The notes under the pieces: generated by a model
What the model saw: only the letters and a program-made list of their open reading frames with translations
Database searches by the model: none
What the model was told of the DNA's origin: nothing
Made by a program: the position numbers and the translations under genes
Assembly (NCBI RefSeq): GCF_900116175.1
Contig: NZ_FPCH01000002.1
Coordinates: forward strand, 372,001-436,000
DNA length: 64,000 nt
Source: Hyphomicrobium facile
GTDB lineage: Bacteria > Pseudomonadota > Alphaproteobacteria > Rhizobiales > Hyphomicrobiaceae
Direction of reading: 5' to 3'
In this document: one piece after another, positions 18,655 to 26,785 of the stretch
How positions within the stretch are numbered: the first letter of the stretch is position 1
How the letters are laid out: each line of letters begins with the position of its first letter

Positions 18655-21105
18655 CTAGGGCGCCGCGTTCGTCGTTCCACCGGAAGCCGGAGCGAAACGT
18701 TGCGGCGTGAACTGCTCGCTGGCCGGTGGTGACGCTGCTGGCGGCGGCGCTGGTTCCGTCGACGTCTGCTGTGGTTCCCGGTTGAGCGGGCGGATTTCTA
18801 TGGGTGTCGCTGGAGGCGCATCAGTTGGAGGTGGTGCCGGTGATGGAACGACCGCTGTCTCCGTCGCAGGCGGCCCGACAACGGCTTCCGGCGGCTGCTC
18901 ATCCGAGGGCGCGCCGGAGGTAACTCCCACGGTCGCGCCGGACGTCGAGCTGTCGTCATCCGTGACGGGCGCCGTTGCGGCGGGCACGGCGGCGGCGGGC
19001 AATGCGCCGGTTACACCTTTTTCGCCACCCGACTTTGAAAGCACCGAATTGATGTCTGGAATTTGCGCATCGGGCTCGTCCGCTGGCGGTGCCGGCATAT
19101 CCTCAGGAGAAGGCACCGTGTAGCCCGTGGGATCGGCGTCGGGGCCCGCCCCATACTTCGCCAGAACGGACCGTGCCTTATCGACGACGGCATCGGCGAT
19201 GGCCGCTTGGCCTTCCGCCGTCGGGTGGAACGCGCCGGAGTACGTCGACGCCAAGATGAGCTGGAACGGCGCGAAGGGCTCGATGCGCAGAACCTTCGTC
19301 AACAGCCCGGCTTCGACGTGGAAGTTACCCGTCATGAAGGCATCGTTCGGCGTTCTGAACCATCGCTGACGCGGCGCGTAGGCCCGATAATCGGCGGGAT
19401 TATAGGGAGTCCATATTCCATCGATCTTGCGGGGAAGCCGGAGGTCATCGACCTCGCTCACGCCTTCGACGCTGAGGCCCGCGCATATTCCGCGTCCGAT
19501 GAAGGCACGCCTGTGCGTTTCAACGAACGTCCAGCCGAATTCGTAAGAGGTCTCACGCATCAGACGATGCAGCTTGTCGGCGAACCATGTGCCGAGCTTC
19601 AGCTTGGTGCGGTCCAACTGGAAGTCAGGCACGACTTCCATGCCGGAGTTGCCGTCGCCGCACATCTGGCTGCCGTCGCCTTCGAGGGCGAGGCCCGGAT
19701 AGGCGACGAGCAAAATGCGATCGCTTTCCTGCCAGGGCACGTAGAGGATGCTGTGAATGGCGCGGTTGAGCGACTTATAGCGTGCGCCCAACGTCGCGAG
19801 TTCGGCGGAAGCTTCGGCCTCGCCGTGGACCTGACCCAACCAGCCGCCGAGTTCACGCAACAGGGATACATTCGAGAGGACCGCATTCGCCAGAAGCCGC
19901 GAGAAGCCGATGTCGTTGCCGCCGATGGAGAGCAGCACGAGGTCGATCTTGCGTGCGTCATCCTGCGGACACTTACGAAGGACGATGTTCTGCAACTGGG
20001 GAATTTGGCCATTCATGTGAAAGGCCTCGGGTAGATCGAGTGGCTGCGTTTTATTGTTTCCGCATTGCGCTTCGGCGACCGCCGAGATTTGCGAGAGGCG
20101 CGGAGGGTTCGGAACCCATTCGTTGCCTTTGTACCGGAGAAAAAGTCCGTCTGTGATCTCTGCGCCTGCGCATGAGACGCCGACGAACGTGACGGCGCGG
20201 TGCGGATCTTCGACGGCGAGCTGCAATGCTGTCCGCAATTGTTCGGAATAGAGCGAACGATGGCAGGCCTGATCGAGCCAGCGTGCGTTCTCCTTGATGA
20301 AGGTTTTATCGCCGAGATCCCGCCACGGCCCGATGCGCGCGGGATATCCGGTGAGACCGCTGTAAAGTCCGATGGTGCTGTAGTCGGACGTCCGTTCGCG
20401 CGAAAAACGGACGGCGCGGTCGGGGTTGCCTTCGCCCGACGCGAAGCTGTCTCCCATTCCGGCGATGAGGACGTCGCGAACCTTGATCAGCGTCTTGGAA
20501 ACTTCCCGGCCGCCTATTTGGACGGTGACCATCGCGCCGCCCGGATAGGGTACGACGAAGCGCGCCGACTCGCTGCAGGGTTGCGTGATCGCATCGCCGC
20601 GAGGATTCTTGGAATCGCCGCGCGGCGCCGTGAGCCACGTGCACGTCAGCGTCGACGCGTCGTCCACGCCCTTGACCTCAACGATGACGGCGTGGTTCGA
20701 GGGGTTGATGTAGTCATCGTACGCATCGCACTTGAAGCGGTTGTTTTTCCAGCACGTCTTTTGGAACATGGATGCGGCCCAGCCGTCGCGGTCGCCGCTC
20801 TGGAGCGCGCGCTCTGCGGCTAAAACGGGCGTTGCCCGTTCTGTCGGCCCGAGCGCCCGATACGTTGCGCGGTGAGCTTCCGTATCGTGAGGGTCGACGA
20901 AGAAGCGGAACGGGTTTTCGAGCTTCCAGGTAATGACAGGCGAAGCAGCTTCAGCGCGGTCCGGCGTGATCAAGCTCGTCGCGACGAAGGCAAGCGAAAG
21001 GACCAGTGCCGCCGCATGCGACCACACTTTGCGGCTGGCTCGCGGGACATCCTGCGCCGCGCGCAAACGTACGCCTTTCAGCCCCCGTCTTGAAATTGAT
21101 GCCAT
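18655..21105 (-). CDS. Large secreted SGNH/GDSL hydrolase with a Pro/Ala-rich tail
   Basis: The product (816 aa from the ATG at 21105, which has GAGGG just upstream) has a long signal sequence with a basic N-region and hydrophobic core near residues 30-50, ending in DRAEA-AS. A region of about 160 residues follows. The SGNH hydrolase domain has the nucleophile motif MGDSFASGEGNPD (Ser220), SIGGNDIGFSRLL (block III) and FHPTAEGQAAIA (block V, His). Many Cys suggest disulfides. The last 170 residues are Pro/Ala/Thr-rich and probably a flexible tail. It may act on acyl or acetyl esters of lipids or polysaccharide outside the cell. The substrate is unknown. Confidence 0.85.
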   Translation of the reverse strand: MASISRRGLKGVRLRAAQDVPRASRKVWSHAAALVLSLAFVATSLITPDRAEAASPVITWKLENPFRFFVDPHDTEAHRATYRALGPTERATPVLAAERALQSGDRDGWAASMFQKTCWKNNRFKCDAYDDYINPSNHAVIVEVKGVDDASTLTCTWLTAPRGDSKNPRGDAITQPCSESARFVVPYPGGAMVTVQIGGREVSKTLIKVRDVLIAGMGDSFASGEGNPDRAVRFSRERTSDYSTIGLYSGLTGYPARIGPWRDLGDKTFIKENARWLDQACHRSLYSEQLRTALQLAVEDPHRAVTFVGVSCAGAEITDGLFLRYKGNEWVPNPPRLSQISAVAEAQCGNNKTQPLDLPEAFHMNGQIPQLQNIVLRKCPQDDARKIDLVLLSIGGNDIGFSRLLANAVLSNVSLLRELGGWLGQVHGEAEASAELATLGARYKSLNRAIHSILYVPWQESDRILLVAYPGLALEGDGSQMCGDGNSGMEVVPDFQLDRTKLKLGTWFADKLHRLMRETSYEFGWTFVETHRRAFIGRGICAGLSVEGVSEVDDLRLPRKIDGIWTPYNPADYRAYAPRQRWFRTPNDAFMTGNFHVEAGLLTKVLRIEPFAPFQLILASTYSGAFHPTAEGQAAIADAVVDKARSVLAKYGAGPDADPTGYTVPSPEDMPAPPADEPDAQIPDINSVLSKSGGEKGVTGALPAAAVPAATAPVTDDDSSTSGATVGVTSGAPSDEQPPEAVVGPPATETAVVPSPAPPPTDAPPATPIEIRPLNREPQQTSTEPAPPPAASPPASEQFTPQRFAPASGGTTNAAP

Positions 21106-21125
21106 CTGCCCTCTTCGCCTGGCCG

Positions 21126-21959
21126 TCAGACGCGACCTGACCAATGCGCGCGTGCAATACGCCACAATCGAGCGATAGGCGCGATTTCCAATATGTCGCG
21201 CGCCGGCTCGTGCCGAGGGTTCTGCAAAGCGCGAAAATAGGGCTCAACGAGGGCAAGCGGTAACAAAGGCGTTGTGAACGTTGCCGGTTTGCCCCTGAGA
21301 TGACGCCGCAGCTCAGCGAGAGCGCTGAGCCCTTCGCTCGCAAGCCACGCCGTTTGCGGGCGCCAATCTTCAGCTTCGTCAGCCGCAAACGGGTTCGGAG
21401 ACCTCGCCTTCGGCAGCAGTGCGCGCCCGCGCATCAGAGCATATGGCAGCTCCATTCCGATGCGGGCGAAGCCCGATGCGCGAGCTGCCGCGTCGATGAT
21501 GGGCTCGTCCAATTCGAGACCCAGGATCGCGCCTGCAAAAGCGAACGGCGTGCCATCGATGATGCGCAATGTTTCGCCGAGTTCCGCATCATCGGCCGGC
21601 GGTTCGCCATAGAGAGCGTGTGCGTGGGCTGCGAGATAATCTTCGATGACGCCGAGAGAGAGTTCGCGGCGCCGGATGACTTCTGCAAAGGCATCGAGCG
21701 TCGGATTGCCGGAGCGGCCGCTTTCGCCTCGGCTCAAAGACGCGTCCCGCCACCATGCGACGCGGATTTCGCCGAGCGCCGCCTCGCTGACTTGGCGCGA
21801 TATCCGTTCGATTTCGCCGGTAAATGCCGCGAGCGCGATGAGATCGTCACGGGCCTCGACGGGGGCGAAGAGCGCGGCGTAGTAACGATCCGGCGCTGAG
21901 GCGCGAGCGGCCAGCCGTACCGCATCGTAATCGATCGCTCGCGTGCCGGAGTTGCTCAC
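21126..21959 (-). CDS. Squalene/phytoene synthase-like protein, NDUFAF6-like
   Basis: The 277-residue protein has the all-helical squalene/phytoene synthase fold pattern (APDRYYAALFAPVEARDDLI, LGEIRVAWWRDASL, GFARIGMELPYALMRGRALL). The Asp-rich prenyl-diphosphate motifs DxxxD expected of true synthases are not intact: the first region reads FTGEIERI. That, and the absence of other carotenoid or hopanoid genes, point to the NDUFAF6/C8orf38 branch, which in mitochondria assists assembly of respiratory complex I. The next gene is an NDUFAF3-like protein. It starts at 21959, 37 bases from that gene's stop. Confidence 0.8.
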   Translation of the reverse strand: MSNSGTRAIDYDAVRLAARASAPDRYYAALFAPVEARDDLIALAAFTGEIERISRQVSEAALGEIRVAWWRDASLSRGESGRSGNPTLDAFAEVIRRRELSLGVIEDYLAAHAHALYGEPPADDAELGETLRIIDGTPFAFAGAILGLELDEPIIDAAARASGFARIGMELPYALMRGRALLPKARSPNPFAADEAEDWRPQTAWLASEGLSALAELRRHLRGKPATFTTPLLPLALVEPYFRALQNPRHEPARDILEIAPIARLWRIARAHWSGRV

Positions 21960-21996
21960 ACGTCACTCGTGGATTGAAGGCGGTTCCTCGCAGGCG

Positions 21997-22374
21997 TCAC
22001 GGCACTGCGATCAGCGCCGCTGCGATCGGTCGCTTTTCTGCGATCAGGATGTTGTACGTGCGCGCCGCGGCTCCTGTCGACATCGGTTCGAGGCCGATGC
22101 CGGCTTTCGCGAATGCGGAATAGACTTCGGGTGAAGGCCAGAGTTGCTTCTCGCCCGTGCCGAGCAGCACCGTGATCGGTGGATCGAGGCGGCTCAGAAG
22201 AAAGTCGATGTCCTCGGCATCGAGTTCCTCGGCGTTGGTCGCGCCCCATGCGTAGACGCCGCTCGGCAGACAGATAATCGAGCCGCGATGGCTCATCTCG
22301 GCAAAACGGAAGCCGCCGTTGCCGTAGGCCGTGATCGCCGTTTCATAGGGATAGCGGGCGACCTCGGGCGTCAT
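21997..22374 (-). CDS. Mth938-domain protein (NDUFAF3-like)
   Basis: The 125-residue protein matches the Mth938/DUF498 domain: GNGGFRFAEMSHRGSIICLP, then ITVLLGTGEKQLWPSPEV and the end TYNILIAEKRPIAAALIAV. The mitochondrial member NDUFAF3 is a complex I assembly factor, and location next to secDF is conserved in alphaproteobacteria. It lies 30 bases after the secF stop on the same strand, so it is likely the fourth gene of a yajC-secD-secF unit. Confidence 0.88.
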   Translation of the reverse strand: MTPEVARYPYETAITAYGNGGFRFAEMSHRGSIICLPSGVYAWGATNAEELDAEDIDFLLSRLDPPITVLLGTGEKQLWPSPEVYSAFAKAGIGLEPMSTGAAARTYNILIAEKRPIAAALIAVP

Positions 22375-22404
22375 TACGGCGGCGTTCCTCGTTCGCGCCG
22401 AGCA

Positions 22405-23382
22405 TCAGGCCTTGGCGCGGCTCGTCTTGGTCTCGGCAACCGCCTTCGCAGCCGCGTCGCTCCAATCGCGCTTGACGCCGAGGTAGCCCAGCAGCGGGGC
22501 TGCGATGAAGATCGACGAATAGGTGCCGATCACAACGCCCAAGAGCATCGCGAGGTTGAAGCTGCGGATGACTTCGCCGCCGAAGATATAGAGCGAAATC
22601 AGCACGGCGATCGCCGTCACACCGGTCAGGATCGTGCGCGACAGCGTCTCGTTGATCGACAGGTTCAGAAGCTGATTGAGCTCCATTTTCTTGAACTTGC
22701 GCAAGTTCTCGCGAATTCGGTCCGACACGACGACGGTGTCGTTGACCGAGTATCCGAGAATGGTCAGCAGCGCCGCGACGGTCGAGAGATCGAATTCAAG
22801 CCGGAAAAAAGAGAAGATACCGGCGGTCAACAGGACGTCGTGGGTCAACGCCACGACGGCGCCTAAAGCGAACTGCCATTCAAAGCGGAACCAGACGTAG
22901 GCCACGATCGCCAAGATACCTGCAGCGACCGCGATGAAGCCGGTCATGCGCAACTCGCTCGACACGGCCGGGCCGACCACTTCGACACGACGCTGGACAT
23001 AGTCGGCGCTCGTTGCGTCAATCACCTTCTGGACGGCGGGCTGTTGAGCGGATTCCCCGCCTGGCTGCTCCTCAAGCCGCACAAGCACGTCGTTGGGCGT
23101 GCCGAACTCCTGAATCTGCACGTTACCGAGGCCTAGAGCGTTGAGCTTCTCACGCAGCGACGAGATGTCGGCATTGCCGCTCTTCGTCTGCAACTCGATC
23201 AACGACCCGCCCTTGAAGTCGACGCCGTAGTTCAGGCCGAGCGTCATGCAGAGCGCAATGGATACCGCCATCGCGACGATAGAGGCGATGAGCGCCTGCC
23301 CCTTGAACCTCATGAAAGGCAAGTTCAAGTCGTGCGGGAAGAAGTCGAACCCCTTGAAGACCGGAATGTATTTCATCAACAC
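22405..23382 (-). CDS. secF: Protein translocase subunit SecF
   Basis: SecF works with SecD at the SecYEG channel and uses the proton gradient to finish export of proteins. The protein has the short N-terminal helix, a periplasmic domain, and the conserved membrane motifs ALTHDVLLTAGIF and LTILGYSVNDTVVVSDRIRE. It is 325 residues long. The start is GTG at 23382, with GGAG nine bases before it; an ATG two codons later is possible. The stop of secD lies 12 bases upstream. Confidence 0.96.
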   Translation of the reverse strand: MLMKYIPVFKGFDFFPHDLNLPFMRFKGQALIASIVAMAVSIALCMTLGLNYGVDFKGGSLIELQTKSGNADISSLREKLNALGLGNVQIQEFGTPNDVLVRLEEQPGGESAQQPAVQKVIDATSADYVQRRVEVVGPAVSSELRMTGFIAVAAGILAIVAYVWFRFEWQFALGAVVALTHDVLLTAGIFSFFRLEFDLSTVAALLTILGYSVNDTVVVSDRIRENLRKFKKMELNQLLNLSINETLSRTILTGVTAIAVLISLYIFGGEVIRSFNLAMLLGVVIGTYSSIFIAAPLLGYLGVKRDWSDAAAKAVAETKTSRAKA

Positions 23383-23394
23383 GGAAGTGGTCTC

Positions 23395-25014
23395 CTAGAC
23401 CGGCACGGTTTGGATACGGCCCTTCGGCTGAGCCTTGAGCCAGAACGAGATGAGCAGCCTGACGACCGTCACGGACGCGAAGATCGACGTCAGAATGCCG
23501 ATTGTCAGCGTCACGGCGAAGCCGCGGATCGGACCGGAGCCCAGCCAGAACATGATGATGGCGCAAGCCAGGGTCGTGAGCTGACTGTCGGCGATCGTCA
23601 CGAAGGCGCGCTGGAAGCCAGCATCGATGCCGGAGATCGCCGTTTTGCCGGCCCTTAATTCTTCACGTATGCGTTCGTAGATCAGCACGTTCGCGTCGAC
23701 GGCCATCGCGACACCCAGGACCAAGCCCGCGATGCCCGGCAGCGTCAACGTGGAGCCGATGAGCGTCATGAGGGCGAGCGTCAAGATCAAGTGCACGACG
23801 AGGCCGACGCAGGCAAAAATACCGAACGTGCCATAGGCGAGGACCGTCAGAATGACGACCGCGATGCCGCCGATGATGCCGGCACGCTTGCCGTCGGCGA
23901 TCGAGTCGGCGCCGAGGGATGGACCGACGGTGCGCTCTTCGACGATCGTCAGCTTCGCCGGCAGCGAGCCGGACCGCAGCTGAACGGCAAGCCGGTTCGA
24001 GCTGTCGATGTCGAAGCTGCCCGAGATCTGGCCGGAACCTCCGAGGATCGGCTCGCGGATGACCGGCGCCGAAAGCACCTTGTTATCGAGCACGATCGCA
24101 AAAGGCTTGCCGACGTTATCTTTGGTGAAGTTGCCGAACTTGCGCGCGCCGCTTTGATTGAAGCGGAAGTTGATCACCGCCTCGTTCGTGCGGTTGTCAA
24201 AGCCCGGCTGCGCGTCGGCGAGGTCATCGCCCTGCACGACCGGCTGCTCACGCAGCAGATACTCCGACGGTCCCTCGCTCTTGTCGCCCGGATAGATCTT
24301 GTAGCCCGCGGGGATGGTCGTCTGCTTGGCCTCTTCGGCACTGAGCGAGGGATGCACTTCGTGGAACGTCAGCTTGGCGGTTTCGCCGATGAGCGCCTTC
24401 AGTTCCTTGGTGTCTTTCAGGCCAGGGAACTGGACAAGGATGCGGTCGGTGCCCTGGCGCACGATCGTCGATTCCGACGTGCCCAAATTGTTGACGCGGC
24501 GGTTGATCGTCTCGATGGAGGCGGCAGCGGCGTTGGAAATACGCGCGCGGAGACCTGCCTCAGTCGGCTTCACGATCACCGTGCCGGGGTCAGTTCCGGC
24601 CGCGACCTCGACATCGTAGCCGCCGGTGCCGAGCACAGCGCTGCCGATCGGCTGCCTGACCTTATCGAGTTGCTTGATCGCCGCGTCGCGCTCTTCCGGC
24701 TTTGCCAGCTTGACGATAAGTTGGGAGCCCTGGATGCCGATGCCGGTGAACCCAATTTTTGCATCGCGAAGAACCTTGCGCGATTCATCGCGCAGGTTGT
24801 TCATCCAATCCTTCTTGATCTCGTCCTGGTCCATGGCGAGCAGAAGATGCGCGCCGCCCTGGAGGTCGAGCCCCAGAGGCAGCTGCTTCTTCGGTACGAA
24901 TGATGGCCACGACGCGACCGTCTCCTTCGAGAAGAAGTTCGGCATTGCGACTGCGAAACCTGCGAGGCAGGTCAGCAGGATCAAGATGATTTTCGTGCGT
25001 GTGAATTGCAGCAT
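23395..25014 (-). CDS. secD: Protein translocase subunit SecD
   Basis: SecD has one N-terminal helix (KIILILLTCLAGFAVA), a large periplasmic P1 domain (residues about 30-350, with LGLDLQGGAHLLLAMD) and five C-terminal helices with the proton-path motif AMAVDANVLIYERIREEL. Its 539 residues are typical. It drives late steps of translocation with SecF. It sits between yajC and secF, the usual order. Confidence 0.97.
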   Translation of the reverse strand: MLQFTRTKIILILLTCLAGFAVAMPNFFSKETVASWPSFVPKKQLPLGLDLQGGAHLLLAMDQDEIKKDWMNNLRDESRKVLRDAKIGFTGIGIQGSQLIVKLAKPEERDAAIKQLDKVRQPIGSAVLGTGGYDVEVAAGTDPGTVIVKPTEAGLRARISNAAAASIETINRRVNNLGTSESTIVRQGTDRILVQFPGLKDTKELKALIGETAKLTFHEVHPSLSAEEAKQTTIPAGYKIYPGDKSEGPSEYLLREQPVVQGDDLADAQPGFDNRTNEAVINFRFNQSGARKFGNFTKDNVGKPFAIVLDNKVLSAPVIREPILGGSGQISGSFDIDSSNRLAVQLRSGSLPAKLTIVEERTVGPSLGADSIADGKRAGIIGGIAVVILTVLAYGTFGIFACVGLVVHLILTLALMTLIGSTLTLPGIAGLVLGVAMAVDANVLIYERIREELRAGKTAISGIDAGFQRAFVTIADSQLTTLACAIIMFWLGSGPIRGFAVTLTIGILTSIFASVTVVRLLISFWLKAQPKGRIQTVPV

Positions 25015-25102
25015 CGGAATAGGGTCTCAGGCGTTAGGAGATGCGCGGATCAAAACTTGCGCATCTGGCGCAGCTACGTTCTCGCACGCGGGGGACGGTC
25101 AA

Positions 25103-25441
25103 TCACGTTGCGTCTTTGACAGGTTCGCCCTTGGAGCGCACATCCAAAAGGGTGCTCTTCACGATGCGGACCTTCAAATTATCGGCAAGCTCGACCTCGA
25201 TTTCGTCGCTCGTGTCGGAAGCCTTCGTAACCTTGCCGAGCATGCCTCCGGCCGTGACGACCGTGTCGCCGCGGCGGACGGCGTTCAAACGCTCCCGGAG
25301 TTGCTTCGCGCGCTGCGATTGCGGACGGATCAGCAGGAAATAGAAGATCGCCAGCATCGCCAGCATCGGAATCAGAAGACCGCCCAGGGGGTCCATCGGG
25401 CTGGCTGCGGCGGTCTGCGCGAAGGCGGAAGTCGTAAACAT
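25103..25441 (-). CDS. yajC: Preprotein translocase accessory subunit YajC
   Basis: YajC is a small single-span inner membrane protein that associates with SecDF. The helix GGLLIPMLAMLAIFYFLLIRPQ is followed by the family motif QRAKQLRERLNAVRRGDTVV and a small beta domain. The frame is open to 25498, but the ATG at 25441 gives the usual length (112 aa). The shine-dalgarno (AGAGGA, 12 bases upstream) is more distant than usual. Confidence 0.93.
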   Translation of the reverse strand: MFTTSAFAQTAAASPMDPLGGLLIPMLAMLAIFYFLLIRPQSQRAKQLRERLNAVRRGDTVVTAGGMLGKVTKASDTSDEIEVELADNLKVRIVKSTLLDVRSKGEPVKDAT

Positions 25442-25669
25442 TGGAAAGGATAGTCCTCTGGATGCGATTGAAATAAGCACTACCGCCCCGGATCCCAATG
25501 GGCCGGAGGGATCAGCCCCTCAAATTCGGGCGGACTATAGTGGTCCGAAGCTCTTTTGCAACCTCGCATAGGGTCGTGAAAGGCCGTTGGCACTGACTTC
25601 CGCAGCGATTAAACACGCTTTTTCCCGGCTCGTAGCGCGCCGGGCTTTTCAGCCCCCTGGAATTCCTTA

Positions 25670-26533
25670 ATGACAGACGCAGATGCCTATCGCCCGCTTC
25701 TGGAGCGGATCGCCCACGCTCTTGAACGCTTGAGCCCTTCCCCGACCCGGGCTGCCGACTTCACCGCAGCCGATGCCTTCGTGTGGCAGGCTGATGCAGC
25801 GACCTTCGAGCCGGTATTGGAGGTTAGCCGCGTTCCTTTGAGGCTTCTCAAAGGTATCGACCGGACCGCCGGCATTCTGCTCGACAACACACGCCGCTTC
25901 GCAGCGGGCCTGCCCGCCAACAACGCCCTGCTCTGGGGCGCGCGCGGCATGGGCAAATCGAGCCTCGTAAAAGCCGCGCACGCCGACGCGCTCGGCACGA
26001 ACGGCGGCCTTAAGCTCATCGAGATCCATCGTGAGGATATCGGCTCGCTGCCCAAATGCCTCACCATCCTCAAAGCCGCGCCGTTTCGATTCATCGTCTT
26101 CAGCGACGACCTTTCCTTCGATCATGACGATACGAGCTACAAATCGCTCAAGGCGGTTCTCGAAGGCGGGATCGAGGGGCGCCCCAAGAACGTGATTTTC
26201 TACGCGACGTCCAACCGCCGTCACCTCATGCCGCGCGACATGATCGACAACGAGCGGGCGACGGCCATCAATCCCGGCGAAGCGACGGAAGAGAAAGTTT
26301 CGCTCTCGGATCGTTTCGGCCTCTGGCTCGGCTTTCACAACGCGAGCCAGGACGATTATCTCGCGATGGTCAGGGCTTATGTCGAGCACTTCGGCATCAA
26401 GGTCGCGGACGACGAATTGCAGCGGGACGCACTCGAATGGGCGACGACGCGCGGCGCGCGCTCGGGCCGTGTCGCGTGGCAATACGTGCAGGATCTCGCG
26501 GGTCGCGCGGGCGTTTCGACGGATAAGGTTTAG
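25670..26533 (+). CDS. DUF815 AAA-type ATPase
   Basis: The 287-residue protein fits the DUF815 family of single-domain AAA ATPases. It has Walker A in LLWGARGMGKSSLVKA (about residue 85-100), Walker B in FIVFSDDLSFD, a sensor-1-like FYATSNRRHLMP and a GLWLGF helix. Function is unknown; members are widespread in proteobacteria. It is divergent from yajC and followed by a palindromic repeat element. Confidence 0.88.
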   Translation: MTDADAYRPLLERIAHALERLSPSPTRAADFTAADAFVWQADAATFEPVLEVSRVPLRLLKGIDRTAGILLDNTRRFAAGLPANNALLWGARGMGKSSLVKAAHADALGTNGGLKLIEIHREDIGSLPKCLTILKAAPFRFIVFSDDLSFDHDDTSYKSLKAVLEGGIEGRPKNVIFYATSNRRHLMPRDMIDNERATAINPGEATEEKVSLSDRFGLWLGFHNASQDDYLAMVRAYVEHFGIKVADDELQRDALEWATTRGARSGRVAWQYVQDLAGRAGVSTDKV

Positions 26534-26555
26534 TTTTTCGCCGATCCATAAACTC

Positions 26556-26645
26556 CGTCATGCCCGCGCAGGCGGGCATCCATCCAATCGTCGTTTCTTG
26601 TTTCTCAAAGGGCTTGGATGGATCCCGGCCTTCGCGGGGATGACG
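26556..26645. repeat. REP-like palindromic repeat, copy 1
   Basis: A 90-base element begins CGTCATGCCCGCGCAGGCGG and ends with CTTCGCGGGGATGACG. Each end forms its own hairpin, and the two ends are inverted relative to each other (CGTCATSCCC against GGGATGACG; ATCCATCCA against TGGATGGAT). An element of exactly the same length and ends occurs at 47366. It lies 23 bases after the DUF815 stop, between converging genes, a typical site for REP-type elements. Confidence 0.8.
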
Positions 26646-26712
26646 TTAAAATGCGGGACGCGCGTCGCCAAAATGGGGAACGCGCGAGCGCCGAGCGCCA
26701 AACAAAAAGAGA

Positions 26713-26733
26713 GCCGGATCGTTTCGATCCGGC
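26713..26733 (-). terminator. Intrinsic terminator of the LysM/M23 gene
   Basis: A perfect 9-bp stem (GCCGGATCG, loop TTT, CGATCCGGC) is followed on the minus strand by TCTCTTTTTGTT, a good U-tract. It lies about 53 bases after the stop at 26786. Confidence 0.8.
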
Positions 26734-26785
26734 CCCCAGTTTTCCCTCAGTGCCAGCGCGTTTTCCCCCGCGCTAGATGAAAGCG

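Noticed and set aside
21126-21959. Carotenoid or hopanoid biosynthesis locus
   Set aside because: Asp-rich motifs are not intact and no desaturase, cyclase or prenyl synthase gene is nearby.
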